A DNA stretch of 5,175 nt from Nitrospiraceae bacterium UBA6898. Its GTDB lineage: Bacteria; Nitrospirota; Thermodesulfovibrionia; Thermodesulfovibrionales; UBA6898. Made by a program: the position numbers and the translations under genes. The DNA lies in NCBI GenBank assembly GCA_002448975.1, contig DKBO01000106.1:5403-10577 (forward strand), read 5' to 3'. Shown here in pieces: positions 1 to 5,175 of the stretch. The notes under the pieces were generated by a model. That model saw nothing but the letters and a program-made list of their open reading frames with translations. It ran no database searches and was not told where the DNA came from. Each line of letters starts with the position of its first letter. Position 1 is the first letter of the stretch.

Positions 1-24
1 GGATACCCGCCTTCGCGGGTATGA
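1..24. repeat. REP-like palindromic hairpin at the left edge
   Basis: The first bases form a perfect 8-bp inverted repeat, ATACCCGC at 3-10 and GCGGGTAT at 15-22, closed by a four-base CTTC loop and flanked by GG and GA. The layout GGAT-CCCGC-loop-GCGGG-AT-GA matches a very common class of short dispersed bacterial palindromes (REP-like, often spread by REP-associated tyrosine transposases). The element may continue to the left of the window. No run of T follows on the + strand, so it is a poor intrinsic terminator in that direction. It lies beyond the stop of the minus-strand frame at 61-231 and could act as an end-of-transcript stem there. Seen: the stem-loop. Inferred: that it is one copy of a genomic repeat family. 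Confidence 0.6.
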
Positions 25-35
25 AAGCCTTTTAA

Positions 36-51
36 CAAAAATGCATTTTTG
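36..51. repeat. Perfect 16-bp A/T-rich palindrome
   Basis: CAAAAATGCATTTTTG reads identically on both strands over all 16 bases, with a TGCA centre and five-base A and T arms. It sits between the REP-like hairpin and the stop of the minus-strand frame. With no loop it would not make a stable RNA hairpin, so a protein-binding site or a chance A/T-rich palindrome is more likely than a terminator. No function can be assigned, and it lies about 170 bases upstream of the nearest candidate promoter. Confidence 0.4.
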
Positions 52-60
52 AGATAGGTT

Positions 61-231
61 CTACTCAAACACGGGAACTTCCGTGGTGTCCAGCGCGTTT
101 TTCGGCATCCCTGTTATCTGCAGCGAACCGTGCGCCGGTGCATTTTGTCGGCGGTCAAGCCCTATCATATCTCGCACCTTCCGGGCGCAGGGATTTGCGT
201 ACCCTTCCTTGCCAAAGCCTCCGGGCGAGTG
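61..231 (-). pseudogene. Possible 3' remnant of an unidentified gene
   Basis: Read on the minus strand, 56 sense codons run from 231 down to a TAG at 61-63. The frame is closed upstream by TAG at 232-234 and TAA at 238-240. The peptide is balanced in composition, with stretches such as SPGGFGKEGYANPCARKVRD and QITGMPKNALDTTEVPVFE, and looks more like a genuine protein tail than the opposite-strand translation does. It has no start codon at its left end; internal ATG (166-168) or GTG (175-177) would give only 35 or 38 residues. The best reading is a decayed or truncated C-terminal end of a lost gene, cut off just where the + strand operon begins. I do not recognise the family. The alternative is a chance open frame in a non-coding leader. 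Confidence 0.25.
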
Positions 232-238
232 CTATCGT
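209..238 (+). promoter_or_regulatory. Candidate sigma70 promoter for the radical SAM-rng-larE operon
   Basis: TTGCCA at 209-214 matches the -35 consensus in five of six positions. Eighteen bases later TATCGT at 233-238 matches the -10 in four of six, and it is preceded by TG at 230-231, giving an extended -10 (TGCTATCGT). The predicted transcription start, six to eight bases past the -10, falls at about 244-246, on the GTG chosen as start of the next gene. This would make the mRNA leaderless or nearly so. The call rests on consensus matching only. Confidence 0.3.
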
Positions 239-243
239 TATGG

Positions 244-2724
244 GTGAATCTTTTGCACGTTCTGAAGCCGAGCAGGTATATGAACAGCGAATATAATGCT
301 GTGCATAAGAGGTCATCTGTCTCGGTAGCCCTTGCATTCCCTGACATTTACGATGTAGGAATGTCGCACCTGGGACTCAAGATCCTCTATAAGATCATCA
401 ATGATCTTCCCTTTGCCGCTGCAGAGCGTGTCTTTTCCCCCTGGCCTGACCTTGAGGCAGCACTCAGGGAACACCGGGAGGCGCTTTCCTCGCTGGAATC
501 AGGCACCCCCCTGCATGCGTTCGATATGGTCGGGTTCAGCCTCCAGTATGAACTCTCCTATCCCACGGTTCTGAACATGCTTGATCTTGCGGGAATTCCC
601 CTGCGGACAGAGCAGCGCCTTGAAAGAAAAGATATGCCGCTCATCCTTGCAGGCGGCCCGTGTACGGTGAACCCCCAGCCCATGTCTCCGTTCATCGATG
701 CCTTTCTCATCGGCGACGGTGAGGAGGCAGTAACGGAGATCCTCTCGGTGCTCCACCGCTGGAAAGAAGACCGACCGCAAGACCGGAGTGTGCTCCTGAA
801 AGCGCTTTCTGAAATAGAAGGTGTCTATGTGCCATTTCTTGGAAAAGGCGCGGGTACGCGGCGCCGCTTTATAACTTCCCTCGATGCTGCCCCTTTTCCC
901 ACGGAACCTGTCGTACCGTTCACTGCCATAGTCCACGACCGGGTAAATATAGAGATCTCCAGAGGCTGCACCATGGGATGCAGGTTCTGTCAGGCAGGCA
1001 TGATATACCGTCCTGTGCGTGAACGCTCGCCGGAAACCGTGCTGAAGATCGCCGGACAAAGCCTTCGTTCGACAGGGTATGATACGGTCTCCTTTACCTC
1101 TCTCAGTTCCGGTGATTATGCCTGCCTGAATTATCTCATGCGGGAGTTCAACCGAAATTACTCGCACAAGCGTGTCTCCCTCTCCCTTCCCTCGCTCCGC
1201 GTCGGTTCGGTCAATGAAGAAATGCTCAGGGAGCTGAGGGCCGTCAGAAAATCAGGTTTTACCATTGCACCGGAAGCGGGAACAGACAGACTGCGTGCCG
1301 TCATCAACAAGGACTTTACCGGTGACAGGTATGCCCAGGCGATCGAGACACTCTTCAGGGCGGGATGGCAGAACCTCAAGCTCTATTTCATGATCGGCCT
1401 GCCTACGGAGACGGATGAGGATATTTCTGCAATCCCCGATATGGTCCACCAGGCGATAAAAACTTCCAAGAGACTAACGGGAAGACACGCGACACTTAGC
1501 GTGGGCGTTTCCCCCTTTGTGCCGAAGCCGCATACCCCGTTCCAGTGGTGCGGACAGAACTCTATCGATACGCTCATGGAGAAGAACCGTCAGGTAAAGG
1601 CCGCCCTCCTGAGAAGGGGTGTCCAGTTCCGGGGACATGATCCGGAGATGTCCGTGCTCGAAGCTGCTTTTTCCCGGGGCGATGAAAGCCTTTCCCTTCT
1701 CATCGAGGCTGCCTGGAAGCTTGGATGCAGGCTCGATGCATGGAAAGAGTATTTCAATCCTGCAAAGTGGTACCAGGCGATGGAGAGCACCGGGGTAAAC
1801 GCCTCGGTCTTTTCAGAGCGGGCATACGCCGGGGATGCGCCCCTTCCCTGGGATCATATTGACACCGGGATAACGAAGAGCTTTCTCTGGAAGGAATACC
1901 AAAATGCCGTCTCTGCCACATTTACGCCCGACTGCAGGACCGTGTGCCATGCCTGCGGCCTTGCCTGCAGTCCCGGCGGTTCCCGGACAGAAGATAGGGA
2001 GAAGTCAACTGCTGCCCTGCCTCTGCCGGAAGATACGCGGTCATCGGGCCGCTTTCCTGTCGTGGGCATGTCCATCAAAATCAGACTCCAGTATGCAAAA
2101 ACGCTAAAAGGGCGTTACCTCTCCCATCTTGAAACTACCACAGCGCTTGTCCGCGCAATGAGGCGGGCCGCATTCCCCTTCAAATACACCGAAGGGTTTC
2201 ATCCCAATCCGAAGGTCTCCTTCGGCCCTGCCCTGGGAGTCGGCTCTGCGGGATTGAAGGAGTATCTTGATATTGAGCTTATCCCTCCTTTTAATATCCA
2301 GTCCGGTCTTTTGTCTCTTCAGGAAAATCTTCCTGACAGCCTCCGGGCAACGGGCATGAAGGCGATCGGAAAGAACGAAAAATCCCTTACCGGTTTTGTT
2401 GTAAGATATATCTATGAAATCTCGGGTAAACAGGGGCTTTCCCTTGATGCCTATCTTGACAACAAGGATATGACGGTTCAGAGAAAACATGGCTCGTTCC
2501 GCATAGATGAGATGGTTGAGGAGGTACGGCAGAGCGGAGAGACGACCTTCCTCCTTACGGTAAAAGACCTCGGTGAGCTAAAGGTGCGGATCGACGAACT
2601 GATTCCCCTTCTATTCGGCCGGTCTGCAGATGAGCTTGAGATAACAAGACTTTCCATGTTCGGCTGGGATGGTATGTGGAAAGAACCTCTGGAGGATGCA
2701 CCCGCATGGGCAGCGAGATCCTGA
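244..2724 (+). CDS. B12-binding-type radical SAM protein fused to DUF2344 (TIGR03960-TIGR03936)
   Basis: This is a predicted cytosolic iron-sulfur radical SAM enzyme of unknown substrate, 826 residues from GTG 244. Residues 30-190 form a B12-binding-like fold (LAFPDIYDVGMSHLG, GFSLQYELSY, ILAGGPCTVNP), but the cobalamin DxHxxG motif is degenerate. The radical SAM core carries C242-x3-C246-x2-C249 (RGCTMGCRFCQAG), which binds the [4Fe-4S] cluster that cleaves S-adenosylmethionine, and a later barrel motif KLYFMIGLPTETDED. A second cysteine group, C564, C568, C571 and C575, follows. A Ser/Arg/Pro-rich linker (about 576-608) leads to the DUF2344 domain (609-826; RLQYAKTLKGRYLSHLE, GFHPNPKVSFGPAL). 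The two families are separate neighbouring genes in many bacteria; here they are one frame with no stop or ribosome site between them. The frame stays open back to a GTG at 130, but homologues start just before the KPSRY motif, so GTG 244 is preferred; TTG 253 is possible. No clear Shine-Dalgarno precedes it. The family call is secure, the function unknown. Confidence 0.93.
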   Translation: MNLLHVLKPSRYMNSEYNAVHKRSSVSVALAFPDIYDVGMSHLGLKILYKIINDLPFAAAERVFSPWPDLEAALREHREALSSLESGTPLHAFDMVGFSLQYELSYPTVLNMLDLAGIPLRTEQRLERKDMPLILAGGPCTVNPQPMSPFIDAFLIGDGEEAVTEILSVLHRWKEDRPQDRSVLLKALSEIEGVYVPFLGKGAGTRRRFITSLDAAPFPTEPVVPFTAIVHDRVNIEISRGCTMGCRFCQAGMIYRPVRERSPETVLKIAGQSLRSTGYDTVSFTSLSSGDYACLNYLMREFNRNYSHKRVSLSLPSLRVGSVNEEMLRELRAVRKSGFTIAPEAGTDRLRAVINKDFTGDRYAQAIETLFRAGWQNLKLYFMIGLPTETDEDISAIPDMVHQAIKTSKRLTGRHATLSVGVSPFVPKPHTPFQWCGQNSIDTLMEKNRQVKAALLRRGVQFRGHDPEMSVLEAAFSRGDESLSLLIEAAWKLGCRLDAWKEYFNPAKWYQAMESTGVNASVFSERAYAGDAPLPWDHIDTGITKSFLWKEYQNAVSATFTPDCRTVCHACGLACSPGGSRTEDREKSTAALPLPEDTRSSGRFPVVGMSIKIRLQYAKTLKGRYLSHLETTTALVRAMRRAAFPFKYTEGFHPNPKVSFGPALGVGSAGLKEYLDIELIPPFNIQSGLLSLQENLPDSLRATGMKAIGKNEKSLTGFVVRYIYEISGKQGLSLDAYLDNKDMTVQRKHGSFRIDEMVEEVRQSGETTFLLTVKDLGELKVRIDELIPLLFGRSADELEITRLSMFGWDGMWKEPLEDAPAWAARS
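2691..2695 (+). promoter_or_regulatory. Shine-Dalgarno that fixes the rng start
   Basis: GGAGG lies ten bases upstream of ATG 2706, inside the last codons of the radical SAM gene. It supports ATG 2706 over the in-frame upstream GTG at 2676, which would add ten residues (MERTSGGCTR) unlike the family. Because site and start lie within the upstream gene, translation of the two is probably coupled. Confidence 0.7.
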
Positions 2725-4211
2725 TCAATGTAACACAGGGCGAGACGCGCGTAGCGCTTCTTGAAGGCGGTCAGGTCGTTGAGTTCTATGTCGAACGCCA
2801 GCGTGATGCGAGCCTCGTCGGCAACATCTATAAGGGAAAGGTCGTCAAGATACTTCCGGGCATGCAGTCTGCCTTCGTGGATATCGGCCTGGAAAAAGCG
2901 GCCTTTCTGTATGTCGCTGATATCCGTTCTGAAACGGACGAATACGCACCGCTGTTCGAGGATGAGGACAAGGACCAGTCCATCGAGCTCTTTCCCAAGA
3001 AGACCCGCTCAGAAATGCCTATTGATGAGGTGCTCCAGGACGGCCAGGAACTTCTGGTCCAGGTATCCAAGAACCCTCTTGGAAGCAAAGGTGCGCGGGT
3101 CACCTCCTATATAACCCTGCCGGGCAGATATCTTGTGCTCATGCCGGATGTTGATCACATCGGCATCTCGCGGAGAATAACGAACGAGGATGAGCGCTCC
3201 CGGCTCAAGGCCATTGTGGAAAGCATCCGGCCGGAAGGCTATGGTCTCATCATCCGCACCGCAAGCGAAGACTCGCCTGAAGAGGACATCCGGAAAGACC
3301 TGGAGTTCCTCCTCCTGCTCTGGGAGAACCTGAAACAGAAAAAAGACCGCGTACCGGCACGCGGGCTTCTTTACAGCGATCTCGACTTGGCCTTCCGGTC
3401 CGTACGTGACCTCATGAGCCAGAACGTGGAGCGCCTTGTCATTGACTCTCCTGAGGAGTATCACCGCACCCTCGAATTCGTGAAGACGTACTTCCCCAAG
3501 CTGCTCGGAAAGATAGAACTTTACGAGGATTCAGAGCCGATTTTTGATGCCTTCGGCATAGAGCTGGACATCTCACGCGCCATCGGCCGTAAGGTATGGC
3601 TGAAGTCAGGAGGATATATCGTTGCCGATCAGACAGAGGCCATGACCGTTATTGATGTCAATACCGGCAAGTTCGTAGGAAAGGAAGGTCTTGAAGATAC
3701 GATCCTGAAAACGAACCTTGAGGCGGTGAAAGAAATAGCTTATCAGATACGGCTGAGGAACCTCGGCGGCATTATCATTATAGATTTCATTGACATGGAA
3801 AAGCTTGAGAGCAGGGAAAAGCTCTTCAATGCCTTTTCCGATGCCATGAAACGGGATAAGGCAAAGAACACGATCCTGCATATCTCTGAGCTCGGCCTAA
3901 TACAGATGACCAGAAAGCGGGTCCGGGAAAGCCTCGGCAGGACGCTCTGCACCACCTGCCCGTACTGTGAAGGCAAGGGTTTCGTGAAGTCCCCTGACAC
4001 ACTTTCCTATGAGATCCTCCGCACGATCAAGAAAATGGCACGCCACGGAAGCACCAAAATCATTATCACGGCGCACCCGCTTGTTGCCGAGCTGCTTTCC
4101 GACGAGGAAATGCTCGGCATTGAGGACGTCGAAAAGCAATATGGTGCCAAGGTGATCATCAGGGCAGACAGCAAGATGCACCAGGAGAATTGCGAGGTCA
4201 CCTCCCTGTGA
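2706..4211 (+). CDS. rng: Ribonuclease G (RNase E/G family endoribonuclease)
   Basis: This is a 501-residue Mg-dependent, 5'-monophosphate-sensing endoribonuclease that cuts single-stranded A/U-rich RNA in rRNA maturation and mRNA decay. The N-terminal S1 RNA-binding domain (about 36-128) has aromatic residues F57 and F67 at the same numbers as in E. coli RNase E. R184-T185 corresponds to the 5' sensor pair. The catalytic aspartates are D317 (TVIDVNTGK) and D360 (IIIIDFIDM), 43 residues apart as in RNase E D303/D346. The Zn-link is C418-P-Y-C421, 58 residues past D360, again as in RNase E (404/407). The protein stops after the small domain, so it lacks the long degradosome scaffold of RNase E; its length is close to E. 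coli RNase G (489). An acidic stretch at 75-108 is inserted in the S1 domain. The gene overlaps the radical SAM gene by 19 bases and larE by four, consistent with one operon. All key residues are present and it should be active. Confidence 0.96.
   Translation: MGSEILINVTQGETRVALLEGGQVVEFYVERQRDASLVGNIYKGKVVKILPGMQSAFVDIGLEKAAFLYVADIRSETDEYAPLFEDEDKDQSIELFPKKTRSEMPIDEVLQDGQELLVQVSKNPLGSKGARVTSYITLPGRYLVLMPDVDHIGISRRITNEDERSRLKAIVESIRPEGYGLIIRTASEDSPEEDIRKDLEFLLLLWENLKQKKDRVPARGLLYSDLDLAFRSVRDLMSQNVERLVIDSPEEYHRTLEFVKTYFPKLLGKIELYEDSEPIFDAFGIELDISRAIGRKVWLKSGGYIVADQTEAMTVIDVNTGKFVGKEGLEDTILKTNLEAVKEIAYQIRLRNLGGIIIIDFIDMEKLESREKLFNAFSDAMKRDKAKNTILHISELGLIQMTRKRVRESLGRTLCTTCPYCEGKGFVKSPDTLSYEILRTIKKMARHGSTKIIITAHPLVAELLSDEEMLGIEDVEKQYGAKVIIRADSKMHQENCEVTSL
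4194..4198 (+). promoter_or_regulatory. Candidate Shine-Dalgarno for larE
   Basis: GAGGT lies nine bases before GTG 4208, within the rng 3' end. The stronger AGGAGA just upstream (about 4183-4188) is too close to the in-frame TTG at 4190 and too far from 4208 to be ideal. The spacing therefore favours GTG 4208 as the start, which also makes the GTGA overlap with the rng stop. Confidence 0.45.
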
Positions 4212-5059
4212 GCGATGAAGTACGCGAACCCCATCGGGGAAAATTCATGCACCTCCTTGCTCTGCTCGCCGATGCGGAAAGCGGGGTACTGGCCTTCTCG
4301 GGAGGCGTTGACAGCTCCTTTCTGCTCAGGGCCATGAAGATGGCCGGCATCCGGTTCCTTGCCGTGACCGGATGCTCGGAGACCGTACCGGAACAGGATA
4401 TCGATCAGGCTGTCTCCTTTGCCAGGCGGGAAGGTGCTGAGCACAGAGTGATCCGCACCGGTGAAATGCAGAATGAATTGTTTATCACCAACCCGCCGGA
4501 CCGCTGCTTTTACTGCAAACAGGACCTTTTCCGGAGATTGCGGGAAATCGCGGAACATGAGAACTACCGCTTCATCTTCGATGGCAGCAATGCCGATGAC
4601 CTGAACGACTACCGTCCCGGCAGAAAAGCGGCCGCACAGTATCGTGTCAGAAGCCCGCTTGCTGAAAGCTGTCTTTCGAAGCAGGATATACGGCTGCTCT
4701 CAAAAGACCTCGGGCTCGAGACATGGGACAGGCCGGCTTCACCCTGTCTTTCCTCCCGCTTTCCTTATGGCCAGCGCATAACACCCGCTCTCCTGAAACG
4801 CGTGGAAAAGGCGGAGGAATTTCTCAGGAATCTCGGCATATCAACCGTACGGGTCAGAGTGCATGAGGACATGGCGCGCATTGAAGTGCCGGAAAAGGAC
4901 TTGTCCTTCTTTCTGGAAAAAGATGTCCGTTATCGCGTTGCCGATGCCTTGCACGCCTTCGGCTTCAGCTTCGTCTCCCTTGATCTTGACGGCTTCAGAA
5001 GCGGCAGCATGAACCGGTCGCTGCCCCATGCGGTTCATCAAAACAGGGAGAGTCTCTAG
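4208..5059 (+). CDS. larE: ATP-dependent sulfur insertase LarE, three-cysteine type
   Basis: LarE adenylates a pyridinium dinucleotide carboxylate and inserts sulfur, a step in making the nickel-pincer nucleotide cofactor of lactate racemase LarA and its relatives; it acts in the cytosol after LarB and before LarC. The 283-residue protein opens with a PP-loop ATP pyrophosphatase motif SGGVDSS (31-37). It continues with the family signatures NPPDRCFYCK (95-104), DGSNADDLNDYRPG (125-138), RSPLAE (148-153), RPASPCLSSRFPYG (175-188) and LDLDGFRSGS (258-267). C180 is at the position of the sacrificial cysteine. C100 and C103 form an extra Cys-x2-Cys, the arrangement reported for [4Fe-4S]-dependent LarE such as that of Thermotoga maritima. 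GTG 4208 overlaps the rng stop (GTGA), which implies coupling; TTG 4190 and ATG 4247 are less likely starts. larA, larB and larC are not in the window. No terminator hairpin follows. Confidence 0.93.
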   Translation: MSDEVREPHRGKFMHLLALLADAESGVLAFSGGVDSSFLLRAMKMAGIRFLAVTGCSETVPEQDIDQAVSFARREGAEHRVIRTGEMQNELFITNPPDRCFYCKQDLFRRLREIAEHENYRFIFDGSNADDLNDYRPGRKAAAQYRVRSPLAESCLSKQDIRLLSKDLGLETWDRPASPCLSSRFPYGQRITPALLKRVEKAEEFLRNLGISTVRVRVHEDMARIEVPEKDLSFFLEKDVRYRVADALHAFGFSFVSLDLDGFRSGSMNRSLPHAVHQNRESL

Positions 5060-5070
5060 CCCTTCACGGT

Positions 5071-5100
5071 CTGACTTGCCTCCTGATAATAATTTATAAT
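5071..5100 (+). promoter_or_regulatory. Sigma70-like promoter for the iron-sulfur gene
   Basis: A perfect TATAAT at 5095-5100 lies 18 bases after CTGACT (5071-5076; four of six matches to TTGACA). The predicted start at about 5106-5108 coincides with the ATG at 5107. A second, weaker pair, TTCACG (5063-5068) with GATAAT (5085-5090) and 16 bases between, would give a leader of about ten bases. The region is clearly A/T-rich compared with its surroundings, as expected for a promoter. No intrinsic terminator lies between larE and this site, so read-through from the operon is also possible. Confidence 0.5.
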
Positions 5101-5106
5101 ACCGGT

Positions 5107-5175
5107 ATGCAACACGCTCTTGTCCCTGATCTGTCGCAATGCACGCTCTGCGGAAGCTGCAAGGCAGTCTGTCCT
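5107..5175 (+). CDS. Iron-sulfur protein, N-terminus only (4Fe-4S ferredoxin motif)
   Basis: Twenty-three codons run from ATG 5107 to the window edge. They carry a complete [4Fe-4S] motif C12-x2-C15-x2-C18-x3-C22-P (QCTLCGSCKAVCP). Such a motif right at the N-terminus occurs in the iron-sulfur subunits of glycolate/lactate oxidases (GlcF-like), heterodisulfide reductase-like proteins, F420-hydrogenase beta-type proteins and small ferredoxins; the visible part cannot tell them apart. No Shine-Dalgarno precedes the ATG (the upstream bases are ATACCGGT), and no alternative start with one is visible. Being a real gene is supported by the motif and by the promoter just upstream. A GlcF-like lactate oxidation role would fit next to larE, but that is inference. 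Confidence 0.72.
   Translation, partial: MQHALVPDLSQCTLCGSCKAVCP

Noticed and set aside
70..85. Imperfect inverted repeat CACGG...CCGTG with a six-base centre.
   Set aside because: The five-pair stem is too short, has no T run after it, and lies inside the minus-strand frame. It is not supported as a terminator or operator.
130..243. Upstream extension of the radical SAM protein from GTG 130 (38 extra residues).
   Set aside because: The added residues resemble no part of the family, which starts just before the KPSRY motif. The stretch coincides with the antisense frame and with a candidate promoter.
240..296. Short + strand frame from ATG 240 to TAA 294-296 (18 codons) overlapping the operon start, a possible upstream leader peptide.
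   Set aside because: It has no ribosome site, lies only two bases past the candidate -10, and overlaps the radical SAM start in another frame. It is most likely chance.
499..1167. Long minus-strand open frame of 222 codons inside the radical SAM gene.
   Set aside because: It lies opposite a gene with clear conserved motifs, and its translation is rich in Arg, His and Cys without recognisable domains. It is a shadow of the + strand coding sequence.
4007..4558. Minus-strand open frame of 183 codons spanning the rng-larE junction.
   Set aside because: It lies opposite two well-supported genes and has no recognisable motif; it is a shadow frame.
5060..5106. Searched for a terminator after larE.
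   Set aside because: There is no GC-rich stem followed by T residues; the only structure is a trivial AGAG-T-CTCT at the very end of larE.
1..5175. Searched for CRISPR arrays, tRNA or rRNA genes, insertion sequence ends, attachment sites and toxin-antitoxin pairs.
   Set aside because: Apart from the left-edge hairpin there are no regularly spaced repeats, no tRNA-like cloverleaf and no transposase motifs, and the coding strand is filled by the listed genes.

Overview
The window looks like bacterial chromosome of moderate G+C content, densely coding on the + strand. It carries a tightly packed three-gene run: a fused B12-binding-type radical SAM/DUF2344 protein, ribonuclease G and the sulfur insertase LarE. 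The start of a fourth gene, an iron-sulfur protein, is cut by the right edge. The gene families, several iron-sulfur proteins and a REP-like hairpin at the left edge suggest an anaerobic, Gram-negative-type lineage such as Nitrospirota or Desulfobacterota. That placement is inference from gene content only; nothing in the window fixes the taxon.

Layout. Positions 1-243 hold no convincing intact gene. They contain a palindromic REP-like hairpin (about 1-24), a perfect 16-bp A/T-rich palindrome (36-51), a 56-codon minus-strand open frame that reads like the tail of a lost gene (61-231), and a candidate extended -10 promoter (209-238). Positions 244-2724 encode the fused radical SAM protein. Its last 19 bases overlap the start of rng (2706-4211). 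The rng stop in turn overlaps the GTG start of larE (4208-5059) by four bases (GTGA). A 47-base gap then carries a sigma70-like promoter whose predicted transcription start falls on or next to the ATG of the last, partial gene (5107 to the edge).

How the genes fit together. The pairing of the radical SAM/DUF2344 protein with RNase G is a recurring bacterial arrangement, often followed by rplU-rpmA-obg. Here larE takes the place of the ribosomal protein genes. The overlaps imply one mRNA with translational coupling, so RNA processing (RNase G) and nickel-pincer nucleotide synthesis (LarE, for lactate racemase-type enzymes) are probably co-transcribed. This LarE carries a Cys-x2-Cys plus a distant Cys, the pattern of the [4Fe-4S]-dependent, catalytically recycled LarE type rather than the single-cysteine sacrificial type. 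The most interesting points are this LarE type, its unusual place behind rng, the possible leaderless transcripts at both ends, and the relic-like minus-strand frame at the left edge. No wholly new system is evident.
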